A stretch of DNA of 56,525 nt from Gluconacetobacter tumulicola (GCF_014174215.1 NZ_JABEQL010000025.1:1-56525); one strand, 5' to 3'. Counted from the first letter of the stretch, positions 36,556-45,703 are shown. Program-made: numbers and translations. The notes: a model not told the origin generated them from the sequence alone.

Positions 36556-36924
36556 CTAGCGACAGAAACGCGAGTCTATGGCAGCGGTCGACGTTCGATG
36601 CCTCTCCGGCCTCGCCGACGGCGCATCGATCTTTTCTGTCTCGTCGACCATGGACAAAAATTGTCGGTCTGTAATTCTGCGGCAGCAGCGCAACAAATGC
36701 ACCAGCGGAAGCAATATCGGCAGGCGTCCCGATGACTGTATTTCTATAAGTGTTTCAATTGCGGCTACCCGTGCCAATTTCGTCATGGGACGAAGAACCA
36801 ATAGAACGTTCAGGAACTGCAACTGCAAATCCGGTGCAAGTGTTCGCACGACTTCTTGGACCGTAAATCGAGGCATCAGCACATTATCCCCTGCTCCATG
36901 TTCGCAATTAAAAATTAATTTCAT
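36556..36924 (-). CDS. Possible small hypothetical protein
   Basis: A frame of 122 residues, more likely starting at the internal ATG at 36876 (MPRFTVQEVVRTLAPDLQLQFLNVLLVLRPMTKLARVAAIETLIEIQSSGRLPILLPLVHLLRCCRRITDRQFLSMVDETEKID), which gives an even helical protein of about 106 residues. Third codon positions are less GC-rich than in neighbouring genes, and no strong ribosome-binding site is seen. I do not recognise it. The predicted helical, leucine-rich nature and lack of low-complexity residues make it more protein-like than the other frames nearby. Confidence 0.42.
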   Translation of the reverse strand: MKLIFNCEHGAGDNVLMPRFTVQEVVRTLAPDLQLQFLNVLLVLRPMTKLARVAAIETLIEIQSSGRLPILLPLVHLLRCCRRITDRQFLSMVDETEKIDAPSARPERHRTSTAAIDSRFCR

Positions 36925-37132
36925 TTCGTTAATAAACTGTGATACAGAATAGAAGAATTCTTATGCGGCCAAGTTTCCTTCTCTCTCTTTTATTTCTAAA
37001 ATTCTATGAATACGCGGGGGCCGACTGTCCGAATGGCCGCTCCCGCATCCGCGCGGCGAACGTCTGATGAGGACTGCCGACGCGCGGACCAGGCGCATCA
37101 CCGGGCTCTGACGTAGGAGAAAATTCCGTATC

Positions 37133-37321
37133 ATGGACATATTGACGATGGCCCGCGCCATGGGCGCCGCACGCGCGGAACTGAGCCGTCAGAGTGCTGA
37201 AGGACCAGATGCGCCAACGATCGGATTTGACGGTTGGCCAACCGACGTGACGCTGGAGGGCCATTTCGATATCGAGGCCCTGGTGAAGGCCATCCTGTCC
37301 GGGGTAGCTGCCCACCCGTAA
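37133..37321 (+). CDS. Possible small hypothetical protein (62 residues)
   Basis: A 62-residue frame, MDILTMARAMGAARAEL... ending VKAILSGVAAHP, with a balanced composition including Asp, Glu and Trp, and a helix-turn-helix-free amphipathic start. AGGAG is present about 13 bases upstream, slightly distant. It is isolated between the gene-poor stretch and a convergent amino acid permease. The protein family is unknown. Confidence 0.5.
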   Translation: MDILTMARAMGAARAELSRQSAEGPDAPTIGFDGWPTDVTLEGHFDIEALVKAILSGVAAHP

Positions 37322-37468
37322 GAACCTGTCTGGACCTGCGCGCGGACAGCGTGTCCTCCGCGCGTTTCCACGCCGGGCGCGGCCCTCCGGACCGTTCTCG
37401 GAGACTGCCCGCTCCACGCGCCCGAGCAGCCTCCCTCACAGGGTCCGCACGGCACCCCTACCAAAGCG

Positions 37469-38845
37469 TCACACCAGGGACGCCCCCGCCCGGCGCGCCG
37501 ACAGCCGCCCATGCAGCAGCACCAGCACCGCCAGCCACGCCGCATCCAGCAGGAACGGCACATACAGATGCCCGCCCCAGACGATATCCAGCCCGATCGC
37601 CAGCAGGAACATGATGGCCAGCCAGTTGCTGACCGGCGCCCCCGGCAGCGCCGCCACCTGCCCCCGCGCGCCGTCCATGCTGCGCCGATAGGCCAGATGC
37701 GCCACCATGATCGACGCCCAGACGAAGATCAGCAGAAACGCCACACCCTGGATCGCGTAGCCGAACAGCCGATCGGGCAGGAAATAATTCAGCACCACGC
37801 CGGCCAGCACGGTGGCGAACGAAGCCGCGAAAGCCATCGCGGGCACCCCCGCTGCCGAACGTTCGCGCAGCCGCGCCGAAGCCATGCCGCTTTCGGCCAG
37901 CGACGCCAGCGTGCGGCTGGTGGCATACAGCCCGGCATTGCATGACGACAGCGCCGCCAGCGCCATGACGGCATTGATCGCCTCGCCCGCGGTCGGCAGC
38001 CCCATATGCTGGAAGGCCAGCACGAACGGGCTGTGCGTCGCATCCGCCTCGCCCCACGGCACGATCGCCATGATCACGGCCAGGCTGCCCACATAAAAGA
38101 CGATGATACGTCCGACGATACCGTTGATCACACGCGGCAGCACCCGCACGGCATTATCGGTCTCGGCCGCCGTCAGCGCGATGATCTCGGTGCCGCCGAA
38201 GGCGAACAGCGCCATCGGCAGGATGGCGGCAAAGCCCGCCATCCCATGCGGCAGCACCCCCCCCGCATCCCACAGATGGCCAAAGGAGGCACGCGGCCCC
38301 GCCGGCCCGACATGCCCCAGGATCGTGACCAGCCCGCAGCCGATCAGTGCAACGATGGCCCAGATCTTGATGATGGCCAGCCAGAATTCCATCTCGCCGA
38401 AGGTCGCCACGGCACGCGACCCCACGGCCAGCAGCACGCCCCCCAGCACGGCGGCGACCGCCCATTGCGGCACCTCCGGAATCCAGTGGCGCACGAAGAT
38501 CCCGGCGGCGGTGATCTCGGAAATGCACACCAGCGTCCAGATCAGCCAGTAGCTCCAGCCGACCAGGAATTCCATGCGCGCGCCCAGATACCGCCCGACG
38601 AACGCGTTCAGCGTCCGCCCTTCCGGGTCCGACAGCGCCAGTTCCGCCGCCGCCCGGCCGATCAGGAACACGACGATTCCACACAGCACATAGGCCAGCA
38701 GCACCGACGTCCCCGCCTGCTGGATCGCCCCGCCGGACCCGAGGAACAACCCGGCCCCGACCGACCCACCCAATGCCATGAACAGAATATGGCGCTGCTT
38801 CAGACCCAAGAACCGTCCCCCCGAAACCAACAGGGGCGGCGCCAT
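37469..38845 (-). CDS. Amino acid permease (APC superfamily, AAT type)
   Basis: A 458-residue, 12-helix inner-membrane transporter importing amino acids with protons. Signature segments are LGLKQRHILFMALGGSVGAGLFLGSGGAIQQAG (helix 1, substrate contact Gly-rich loop), FGEMEFWLAIIKIWAIVALI and FAFGGTEIIALTAAET (helix 6 unwound region). These place it near the proline/GABA/aromatic permeases. The annotated ATG lacks a ribosome-binding site; a TTG at 38809, preceded by GGGGGGA, would start the protein right at GLKQRHI and is a credible alternative. The specific substrate is unknown. Confidence 0.9.
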   Translation of the reverse strand: MAPPLLVSGGRFLGLKQRHILFMALGGSVGAGLFLGSGGAIQQAGTSVLLAYVLCGIVVFLIGRAAAELALSDPEGRTLNAFVGRYLGARMEFLVGWSYWLIWTLVCISEITAAGIFVRHWIPEVPQWAVAAVLGGVLLAVGSRAVATFGEMEFWLAIIKIWAIVALIGCGLVTILGHVGPAGPRASFGHLWDAGGVLPHGMAGFAAILPMALFAFGGTEIIALTAAETDNAVRVLPRVINGIVGRIIVFYVGSLAVIMAIVPWGEADATHSPFVLAFQHMGLPTAGEAINAVMALAALSSCNAGLYATSRTLASLAESGMASARLRERSAAGVPAMAFAASFATVLAGVVLNYFLPDRLFGYAIQGVAFLLIFVWASIMVAHLAYRRSMDGARGQVAALPGAPVSNWLAIMFLLAIGLDIVWGGHLYVPFLLDAAWLAVLVLLHGRLSARRAGASLV

Positions 38846-38932
38846 GCCGCGCCGCCCGGGCCCTCACCATAGACACGGCCCATGCCGGCGCAAAGCCGGA
38901 TCGCAGGGGAAACGACCGGGCGACCGGCGCGA

Positions 38933-39706
38933 CTATTTGGTCGTATACCCCCCATTGATCAGGATGGTCTGGCCGGTGATCCACCAACCTTCCGACACCA
39001 GGAAGCGGATGAAGGGCGCCACATCCCCGATCTCCGTCAGGCCGGTGGGGCTGAAGGCCGACAGCGCCGCCGCCTGCCTGTGATAGGCCACGGCCTCCGG
39101 CGCCTCCTGCCCATAGAAGAACGGGGTATCCATCGGGCCGGGCCCCACCGCGTTGACCGAAATCCCCCGCGCGCCGAACTCCTTCGAGGCCGCGCGGGTA
39201 TAATGCTCCACCGGCGCCTTGGCCCCGGCATAGGTCGAATAGAACGGCGTATAGGCCCCCAGCAGCGAGGTCACGAGCGTCACCAGCTTGCCGTTATCCT
39301 TCAGGTAAAGCCCGGCCTCCTTGATGAAGAAATAGGCCGCCTTGGAACTGATCGCCGTCATCGCGTCGAATTCCGCCTCCGTGGTTTCCACGATCGGCTT
39401 CTTCAGCACCTTTCCCACGGTATTGATCGCGATATCCGGCCGGCCGATCGCCCCCACCGTGTCCGCGAACAGCGCGCCACAGGCCCCGGCACGGGTCAGA
39501 TCGGCCTGAAAGGCCACCGCCTCGGCCCCCGCCGCGCGGATGTCGGCCAGGGTCTTCTCGGCCTCGGGCCGCGAGGAATCGCTGTTGTAATGGATCGCGA
39601 TTGCCTTCGCCCCGGCCGCCGCCAGGTCGCGCGCGATCAGCCCGCCCAGATTCTTCGCCCCGCCGGCAATCAGGACCGTCTTTCCACGAATGCTGTGATC
39701 GGCCAT
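38933..39706 (-). CDS. Short-chain dehydrogenase/reductase
   Basis: A 257-residue Rossmann-fold oxidoreductase. The cofactor motif is VLIAGGAKNLGGLIARDLA, a TGxxxGxG variant with Ala and Asn substitutions often seen in NAD(P) SDRs of this subgroup. The active-site Tyr and Lys are in YSTYAGAKAPVEHYTRAASKEFG, preceded by the Ser in LVTLVTSLLGAY, and GISVNAVGPGPMDTPFF follows. AAGGAG precedes the ATG. It is divergent from a LysR gene that probably controls it. The substrate is unknown. Confidence 0.92.
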   Translation of the reverse strand: MADHSIRGKTVLIAGGAKNLGGLIARDLAAAGAKAIAIHYNSDSSRPEAEKTLADIRAAGAEAVAFQADLTRAGACGALFADTVGAIGRPDIAINTVGKVLKKPIVETTEAEFDAMTAISSKAAYFFIKEAGLYLKDNGKLVTLVTSLLGAYTPFYSTYAGAKAPVEHYTRAASKEFGARGISVNAVGPGPMDTPFFYGQEAPEAVAYHRQAAALSAFSPTGLTEIGDVAPFIRFLVSEGWWITGQTILINGGYTTK

Positions 39707-39772
39707 CTCGATGGCTCCTTCCCGTGCCCCCGCCGGATGCGGGAGATCATGCGCCGCACGATATCATTCCAA

Positions 39773-39794
39773 AAACGCGGATAAATTTGCGTTT
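39773..39794. promoter_or_regulatory. Inverted repeat in the SDR/LysR divergent gap
   Basis: AAACGC (39773-39778) and GCGTTT (39789-39794) pair perfectly across a 10-base AT-rich spacer, midway between the divergent SDR and lysR starts; a plausible LysR binding site. Confidence 0.45.
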
Positions 39795-39859
39795 CCGAAC
39801 AACACATGTCGTAGAATCCGAACAAACACCCCCATGCCGGGAGGGTTCCGAGGCCAATA

Positions 39860-40762
39860 ATGGACCGCATCGACCTGTTCCGCATCTTCGCCCGCGTGGT
39901 CGAAAGCGCCAGCTTCACCCGGGCCGCCGCCACGCTGGACCTGCCGCGCTCCACGGTCTCGACCGCAATCCAGGATCTGGAGGCCAGACTGGGCACCCGC
40001 CTGCTGGCCCGCACCACCCGCCGCGTCGCCCCCACCCCGGACGGCGCGGCCTTCTACGAACAATGCCTGCGCCTGGTGGCGGATGTGGAGGAAGCGGAAG
40101 GCCAGTTCCGCCGCGAACCAGGCGGCCCGCACGGTGTGCTGCGGGTGGACATGCCCGGCCGCATCGGCCGGCTGGTCGTCGCCCCCGCCCTGCCCGACTT
40201 CCTGGCCCGCCACCCCGGCATCAGCATCGAACTGGGCGTGACCGACCGTGCCGTGAACCTGATCGAGGACGGAACCGACTGCGCGCTGCGCGTCGGCCCG
40301 GTGCACGATTCCACGCTGATCGCCCGCCATATGGGCGAATTCCGCCTGCTCAACGTGGCCAGCCCGGCCTATCTGGCCCGCCACAGCACGCCGCACCACC
40401 CGGACGACCTGCCCAACCACCTGGCCGTCCGCTACGCCTCCCCCGCCACCGGGCGCGTCGAGCCCTGGGAATGGGTCCAGGACGGCACAATCCGTACGCT
40501 CCCCCTGCCCGGCCGCGTCACCGTCAACAGCGCCGAAGCCCTGATCGCCTGCTGCCTGGCCGGACTGGGCATGATCCAGGTCCCCGCCTACGATGTCCAG
40601 GACCATCTGCGCTCCGGCGCGCTGGTCGACCTGCTGCCCGACTGGCGCGCCGAGCCCATGAAACTCACCCTGCTGCATCCCCACCGCCGACACGCCGCAC
40701 GCCGCGTGCGCGTCTTCGCCGACTGGCTGGCCGGGCTGCTGGCCCCCTTGTTGCGGGCCTGA
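39860..40762 (+). CDS. LysR-family regulator divergent from the SDR
   Basis: A 300-residue LysR regulator: HTH at residues 1-60 (DLFRIFARVVESASFTRAAATLDLPRSTVSTAIQDLE), linker helix, and effector domain from about 90 (GVLRVDMPGRIGRLVVAPALPDFLARHPGISIELGVTDRAVNLIEDGTDCALRVG). This is the CrgA-like subgroup commonly found divergent from SDR or oxidoreductase genes. GAGG lies six bases before the ATG. It probably regulates the SDR in response to an unknown small molecule. Confidence 0.92.
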   Translation: MDRIDLFRIFARVVESASFTRAAATLDLPRSTVSTAIQDLEARLGTRLLARTTRRVAPTPDGAAFYEQCLRLVADVEEAEGQFRREPGGPHGVLRVDMPGRIGRLVVAPALPDFLARHPGISIELGVTDRAVNLIEDGTDCALRVGPVHDSTLIARHMGEFRLLNVASPAYLARHSTPHHPDDLPNHLAVRYASPATGRVEPWEWVQDGTIRTLPLPGRVTVNSAEALIACCLAGLGMIQVPAYDVQDHLRSGALVDLLPDWRAEPMKLTLLHPHRRHAARRVRVFADWLAGLLAPLLRA

Positions 40763-40847
40763 GAGACTAAATTTTCAAACAGTCTTTAACTTTAACGTGC
40801 CATGACCGGCTGGTGATGGTGAGATGGACACCGGAAAGCCTCTTCCT

Positions 40848-40965
40848 GTTCTTTTTTGAAAAAAGAACCAAAAAACTTCTGGACGTTTTAAACAAAACCC
40901 TGCCAGCCCGCGCGGAGGCCAATGAGACAAAAGTCTTTTTGCTTCTTTTTCTTCAGAAAAAGAAG
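40848..40965. repeat. Pair of AT-rich perfect hairpins around the ytcA start
   Basis: Hairpin 1 (40848-40868): GTTCTTTTTT pairs with AAAAAAGAAC over a single-base loop. Hairpin 2 (40942-40965): CTTCTTTTTC pairs with GAAAAAGAAG around TTCA. The two lie 70 bases apart, in DNA otherwise very GC-rich. Hairpin 2 is inside the ytcA coding frame (its codons 7-15). Confidence 0.8.
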
Positions 40966-41212
40966 AACCCTCCTCCCGCTCCTCGCCCTGAGCGGCTGCA
41001 CGCTGCGCGGCGCGCCCTCCTTCCCCATCGTCGGCGCCTATTTCCCGGCCTGGATGCTATGCGTGCTCACGGGCGTCGCAGTGGCGGTCGGATTGCGCGT
41101 GGTGTTCCTGCAAACCGGGATCGACGCCCTGCTCAGCTTCCGCCTGTTCACCTATGTCGCCCTCGGCACGCTGGCCGCCCTCGCCCTGTGGGCGCTGGCA
41201 TTCGGGCCCTGA
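40922..41212 (+). CDS. ytcA: YtcA-family small membrane lipoprotein
   Basis: A 96-residue protein: lipoprotein signal with lipobox LSGC at residues 23-26, then two membrane helices. The pattern SGCTLRGAPSFPIVGAYFPAWMLC closely resembles E. coli YtcA, which precedes mdtNOP. The ATG at 40922 has GGAGG five bases upstream. Unusually, residues 6-15 (FCFFFFRKRR) are encoded by an AT-rich hairpin repeat, so the signal peptide start appears to have been rebuilt by a mobile repeat. The gene is first of the efflux operon; it ends three bases before the mdtN-like start. Role unknown. Confidence 0.82.
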   Translation: MRQKSFCFFFFRKRRTLLPLLALSGCTLRGAPSFPIVGAYFPAWMLCVLTGVAVAVGLRVVFLQTGIDALLSFRLFTYVALGTLAALALWALAFGP

Positions 41213-41214
41213 GC

Positions 41215-42264
41215 ATGGAGCGGATACGCATGGGCGGCAGAAGCCGCATCGGCATCCTGATCGCCCTGGCCTGCATCGGCGCGGCCATCCTGGCCGGGCT
41301 CTCTGTCGCCCATTGGGACGATGCCTACCCCTCGACCGACAGCGCCACCATCGATGCCGAACTGGTCCATGTCGCCTCGGTCGTCGGCGGCCGGCTGGTG
41401 GACCTGCCGGTACGCGAGAACCAGCATGTCCACAAGGGCGACCTGCTCTACCGCATCGACCCGGAACCCTACGCGCTGACGGTGCACCAGGCCGAAGCCA
41501 ATCTTGCCCTGGCCACGGCGGAACTGGCCAATCAGCGCCGCCTGCTGGCTGTCCGCACGGCGCAGGCCGCCACCGCCCGCGACCAGGTCACACGGGCGCA
41601 GACCAACCGCGACCTGGCCGACCGCACCGTGACGCGGCTGGAGCCATTGGCCAACCGCTCCTACGTCCCGTGGCAGCAATACGACCAGGCGCGCGTGGCG
41701 CGGAACGATGCCGAGATCTCACTGGCCCAGGCCCGCCAGCAATCGGCGGCTTCCGAGGTCGCAATCGGCGACCTGGCCAGCGCAACGGCCGCACAGGCCG
41801 CCAGCCAGGCGGCACTCGACCGCGCCCGCTACGAACTGCGCCAGACGGCGGTGACAGCCCCGACCGACGGCTACGTCACCAGCCTGCACGTCAAGGCAGG
41901 CGAAGTCCTGGCCCCCTCACAGGTCCTGTTCACCCTGATCGCCGACGAGGCATGGTACGCCGTCGCCAATCTGCGCGAAATCACCCTCCCGGCCGTCCAC
42001 CCCGGCGACTGCGCCACGATCTATTCGATGATCGACCGCCGCACCCCGATCCAGGGCCGGGTGGAGAGCATCGGCTGGGGCGTGCTGTCGGCGGATTCGG
42101 CCGGCCCGGCACGCACGCTGCCCCTGGTGCCGCGCCAGATGGACTGGGTGCATGTCGCCCAGCGCTTCCCGGTGCGGGTGCATCTGCAAGGGGCCGCCCC
42201 CACCCTGCTGCGCATGGGTGCCACAGCCACGGTCGAGATCCGGCATGGCGCCGCCTGTCCCTGA
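41215..42264 (+). CDS. mdtN: HlyD-type membrane fusion protein (MdtN-like)
   Basis: A 349-residue periplasmic adaptor linking the inner-membrane FUSC-type component to the outer-membrane channel. An N-terminal membrane anchor (about residues 8-28) is followed by the lipoyl half GGRLVDLPVRENQHVHKGDLLYRIDPEPY, a coiled-coil hairpin (about 85-195), the second lipoyl half VTAPTDGYVTSLHVKAGEVLAPSQ and a beta barrel. The start lies three bases after the ytcA stop. Gene order ytcA-MFP-FUSC-OMF matches the mdtNOP layout of E. coli, where the system protects against sulfa drugs and aromatic compounds; the substrate here is inferred to be similar but not proven. Confidence 0.9.
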   Translation: MERIRMGGRSRIGILIALACIGAAILAGLSVAHWDDAYPSTDSATIDAELVHVASVVGGRLVDLPVRENQHVHKGDLLYRIDPEPYALTVHQAEANLALATAELANQRRLLAVRTAQAATARDQVTRAQTNRDLADRTVTRLEPLANRSYVPWQQYDQARVARNDAEISLAQARQQSAASEVAIGDLASATAAQAASQAALDRARYELRQTAVTAPTDGYVTSLHVKAGEVLAPSQVLFTLIADEAWYAVANLREITLPAVHPGDCATIYSMIDRRTPIQGRVESIGWGVLSADSAGPARTLPLVPRQMDWVHVAQRFPVRVHLQGAAPTLLRMGATATVEIRHGAACP

Positions 42265-44059
42265 CCCCGGCATGGCCGACGCCCCCCTCACGCCGCCCCG
42301 CCTGTGGCGCCTGGTCCGCGACCCCACACCCGGCCGGCTGGGTCACGCGCTGCGCATGGCGGCCGGCTGCACGACCACGGTGCTGGTGGGCGAAATCTGG
42401 CAGGTGCCCGATCTGGCGGTGCCGGCCCTGGTCACCCTGGCGCTCTGGCAGAAGGACCGCGTGACCAACGCCGTGGCCGGCGTGGCGGTCAATCTGCTGA
42501 TCGTCATCCTGCTGGTGCTGATCTACGGGCTGATCGCGCTGACGCTGGACCACCCGGTGGCGCTGGTGCTGGTCATCACCCTGCTGTCCTTCGGCTTCTT
42601 CTTCCTCGGCTCGGCCAGCAAGCTGAAGCCGGTGGCCTATATGCTGGGGCTGATCGTGGTCTACGGGCTGGTCGCCATCGATCAGGCCCCGATCGGCGAA
42701 ATCGTCACCCGCGCGCTGCTCTATACCGATCTGTTCCTGGCCGTTCCCGGCGCGGTCATGCTGGTGCTGGGCCTGCTCATCTGCCCCTCGCCGCGCCGGG
42801 TACTGACCGACGACATCGCCGCCCGCCTGCGCCTCAGCGCCGCCCTGCTGCGCGGCACCGACGCCGAGGCCCGCGCGCACGCCACCGGCCTGCTGCGCGA
42901 AGGCGCCACCGGAATGACGAAGGCCCTGCGCATGGCCGGCCTGGAACGGCTGTGGCGCCCGGCCGACCTGGCCTGCCTGCGCCAGGCGGCCGATTGCGCC
43001 GTCGCCGTGCTGGCCCTGGCGGACTCCGAGGCCGCGCACCAGCACGACACACGGCCCCAGGCGCTGCCCCAGGCACTGATCAACACGCTGGAGGAAATGG
43101 CCGCCATCTTCGCCGACGGCGACTACCCGACCGCCATCGCCGCCCCCACCACACCGCCCGACCGGCCGGCCTGCGCGGCCATGGCCGCATTGCTGGCGGT
43201 CTTCACCACCCCCGACCCGACGCCCGGACGGCAGGACGCGCCGGCGAAAAAGAAAGGCGGCTTCTTCGCCCCCGATGCCTTCACCAACCCCGTCCATGTC
43301 CGCTTCGCGGTAAAGGGCACCGCCGCCGTCATGACCAGCTATCTCCTGTTCCGGCTGATCGACTGGCCGGGCATCCATACCTGCATCATCACCTGCTTCA
43401 TCGTCGCCCTGCCGACGATGGGCGAAATGATCGCCAAGCTGACGCTGCGGATCAGCGGCGCGCTGATCGGCGGCGCCATCGGCATCGCCGCCATCATCTT
43501 CGTCCAGCCGCATCTCCAGGACATCACCGGCTTCCTGGTCCTGGTCTTCGCGGTCTCGCTGCTGGCAGCATGGGTCAAGACCGGCGACGAGCGGATCGCC
43601 TATGCCGGGCTCCAGATCGGGCTGGCCTTCTACCTGACCGACCTCAAGGGCTACGGCCCCACCAGCGACATGGCGACAGCCCGCGACCGCATCGTGGGCA
43701 TCATGCTGGGCAACGCCATCACCTACGCCATGTTCACCAGCTTCTGGCCCACCAGCGCCTATGACGGCATCGCCCAGCGCCTGCACGCGGTCGCCGCCCT
43801 GCTGCGCCGCCAGCGCGCGGCCACCACCAGGCAGGAGCAGGCCGCCTGCGTCGCCGCCCTGCAATCCGCCGTCTCGCAGGGCGAACGGCAGGTGGAATAC
43901 GCCCTCGCCGAGCCCATCCACATACGCGCGGAAATGGACCGGATCACCGCCTTCCAGACCGGCTTCGCCGACGCCGGCCGCCTCGGGGCCGACATGCTCG
44001 ACGGCACGGCAGTCGACCCCGGCGCCCGCATCGCAGCCCTGGAGGCGCCGGCATCATGA
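42245..44059 (+). CDS. mdtO: FUSC/PET-family inner-membrane efflux component (MdtO-like)
   Basis: A 604-residue inner-membrane protein with two blocks of about six helices: one at about residues 25-180 (CTTTVLVGEIWQVPDLAVPALVTLALW and following) and a second at about 350-480 with FAVKGTAAVMTSYLLFRLIDWPGIHTCIITCFIVALPTMGEMIAKLTLRISGALIGGAIG, the FUSC signature. A cytoplasmic loop lies between them. Its start overlaps the end of the mdtN-like gene; an ATG nine codons later (42272) is another possible start. The stop overlaps the next gene's ATG. Confidence 0.92.
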   Translation: MAPPVPDPGMADAPLTPPRLWRLVRDPTPGRLGHALRMAAGCTTTVLVGEIWQVPDLAVPALVTLALWQKDRVTNAVAGVAVNLLIVILLVLIYGLIALTLDHPVALVLVITLLSFGFFFLGSASKLKPVAYMLGLIVVYGLVAIDQAPIGEIVTRALLYTDLFLAVPGAVMLVLGLLICPSPRRVLTDDIAARLRLSAALLRGTDAEARAHATGLLREGATGMTKALRMAGLERLWRPADLACLRQAADCAVAVLALADSEAAHQHDTRPQALPQALINTLEEMAAIFADGDYPTAIAAPTTPPDRPACAAMAALLAVFTTPDPTPGRQDAPAKKKGGFFAPDAFTNPVHVRFAVKGTAAVMTSYLLFRLIDWPGIHTCIITCFIVALPTMGEMIAKLTLRISGALIGGAIGIAAIIFVQPHLQDITGFLVLVFAVSLLAAWVKTGDERIAYAGLQIGLAFYLTDLKGYGPTSDMATARDRIVGIMLGNAITYAMFTSFWPTSAYDGIAQRLHAVAALLRRQRAATTRQEQAACVAALQSAVSQGERQVEYALAEPIHIRAEMDRITAFQTGFADAGRLGADMLDGTAVDPGARIAALEAPAS

Positions 44060-45666
44060 AAGGCCGCTTCAAGACTGCCGGCACACCGCCCCGCATGCGC
44101 CGCGCGTCCCTGCCCATACTGGCCGCCACAACATTGCTGCTCGCCGGATGCGCCACCGCCGAACTGGCCACCGCCCCACCGCGTCCCGACCGGCCCTGGA
44201 CCCCGGACGTGACGGCGGCAGGCACCATCGTGCCGCCCGGCCACGGACAGCGCGGCCTGACGCTGCCGCCCGGGTACACCCTGCCCGCCGACCCGGCGGT
44301 GGTGACACGCAGCGCCTCCCCCACCCTGCCGGCACAAACGGCACATCCCTACACACTGGCGGACCTCATCGACGCTGCGCAATCCGCCAACCCCCAAACC
44401 CGCCGCGCCTGGAATACCGCGCGCGACGCGGCGCTGGCGGTCGGCATCGCCCGCAGCACCTACCTGCCGCACCTGACGGCCACCGTGGTCGGCGGCTGGT
44501 CGCACAGCCACGGCCAGACGACCGATGCATCGCTGGACACCAATGGCAACGGCACGCTGCCGCTGGGCAACGGCCCCGGCACCCGCAATTCCGGCGCCGG
44601 CGAGGTGCAGACGCTGGGCCTGGAATGGCTGCTGTTCGATTTCGGCCGGCGCGAAGCCACCATCGCGGCCGCGCACCAGGCGCAGATCGCCACCAATATC
44701 CTGTTCACGGCGGCCCATCAGAAGGTGATCTATGCCGTCACCACCGCCTTCTACACCCACGCCGCCGCCACCGCCCGCGCCCGGCTGCTGCACACCGCCC
44801 TGGACAATGCACGCCGCGTCCAGGCGGCGGCCGAGGCCCGGCTGCACCAGGGCCAGGGCACGATCATCGATGTCACGCAGGCACGGCAGGCCACGGCGCA
44901 AGTCGCCCTCCGCCTGGTCCAGGCCGAAGGCGATGACGAAAACACCTATCTGACCCTGCTGGCCGCCACGGGCGTCTCCGCCGAAACCCGGATCGGGCTG
45001 GAAGACGTGTCGGGCCGCCCCCTGACCCAGGACGACGCCCGGCTGAGCGAGGACATGGTCAAGCGCGCGGTGGCCCGCCGCCCCGACGTACTGGCGGCCT
45101 ATGCGGCGGCGCGCGCGGCCCACAGCCGCGTCAGCGCGGCACGCGACGCATTCCTGCCCAGCATCTTCATGACCGGCAACGTCTCCTACGCCACCGGCCG
45201 CATGAACCTCACCTCGGTACCCGGCATCGGCAGCGATTCCGCGCCGACGCTGAACCTGTCGGCCAACCGTTTCAGCAGCCTGGTGCTGGGCGGCATCAGC
45301 GTGCCGATCTTCGATGGCGGCCTGCGCGCGGCGGTGGTCAAACAGGCGCAGGACCAGTCGGACAGCGCCGAGGCCACGCTACGCGAAACGGTCAACGACG
45401 CCATCCAGCAGATCGTGGCGGCGGAAAACGCCCTGCGCACCGGCCTGAACGCCTACGCCGCCGCAACCACGCTACGCACGGCCGCCCAGACCAGCTTCGA
45501 CGCCGCCCTGACCGCCTATCGCAGCGGCACCGGCTCGATCACCCAGACGCAACTGGCACAGAACGGCCTGCTGGACGCCGATATCAGCCGCTCCGACGCC
45601 TATTACGCCACATTGATCGCCGCCGCCGGGCTCGCCTTCGGCACAGGCGCACTCGGCGGGGCGTGA
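44056..45666 (+). CDS. mdtP: Outer-membrane efflux channel (MdtP-like, TolC family)
   Basis: A 536-residue outer-membrane factor with lipoprotein signal LLLAGC near residue 29-34, a Pro/Thr-rich spacer to about 95, and two outer-membrane efflux (OEP) repeats with the characteristic NPQTRRAWNTARDAALAVGIARSTYLPHLTATVVGGW and later RRPDVLAAYAAARAAHSRVSAARDAFLPSIFMTGNVSY. ATGA overlap with the mdtO-like stop shows translational coupling. It completes a ytcA-mdtN-mdtO-mdtP type operon. Not to be confused with the separate outer-membrane factor at 33.8-35.5 kb. Confidence 0.92.
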   Translation: MKGRFKTAGTPPRMRRASLPILAATTLLLAGCATAELATAPPRPDRPWTPDVTAAGTIVPPGHGQRGLTLPPGYTLPADPAVVTRSASPTLPAQTAHPYTLADLIDAAQSANPQTRRAWNTARDAALAVGIARSTYLPHLTATVVGGWSHSHGQTTDASLDTNGNGTLPLGNGPGTRNSGAGEVQTLGLEWLLFDFGRREATIAAAHQAQIATNILFTAAHQKVIYAVTTAFYTHAAATARARLLHTALDNARRVQAAAEARLHQGQGTIIDVTQARQATAQVALRLVQAEGDDENTYLTLLAATGVSAETRIGLEDVSGRPLTQDDARLSEDMVKRAVARRPDVLAAYAAARAAHSRVSAARDAFLPSIFMTGNVSYATGRMNLTSVPGIGSDSAPTLNLSANRFSSLVLGGISVPIFDGGLRAAVVKQAQDQSDSAEATLRETVNDAIQQIVAAENALRTGLNAYAAATTLRTAAQTSFDAALTAYRSGTGSITQTQLAQNGLLDADISRSDAYYATLIAAAGLAFGTGALGGA

Positions 45667-45674
45667 GCGGACAG

Positions 45675-45703
45675 GCGCGCTGGTGGCGATCCGACGCGCG
45701 TTT
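45675..45703 (+). repeat. Hairpin repeat, copy A (after mdtP)
   Basis: GCGCGC-TGG, TGGCGAT loop, CCGACGCGC then GTTT. It matches copy B at 47507-47535 at 27 of 29 positions. Located nine bases after the mdtP-like stop, it probably helps end the transcript. Confidence 0.75.

Noticed and set aside
37512-37530. Second copy of the tRNA-Thr 3' end (CAGCAGCACCA) as an attachment site
   Set aside because: The match is short and lies inside a conserved permease gene rich in GCAGCAGCACC-like codons.
41981-43921. Long minus-strand open frame across the mdtO-like gene
   Set aside because: The product is repetitive, rich in Gly, Gln and Asp, and lies antisense to an unmistakable FUSC protein.
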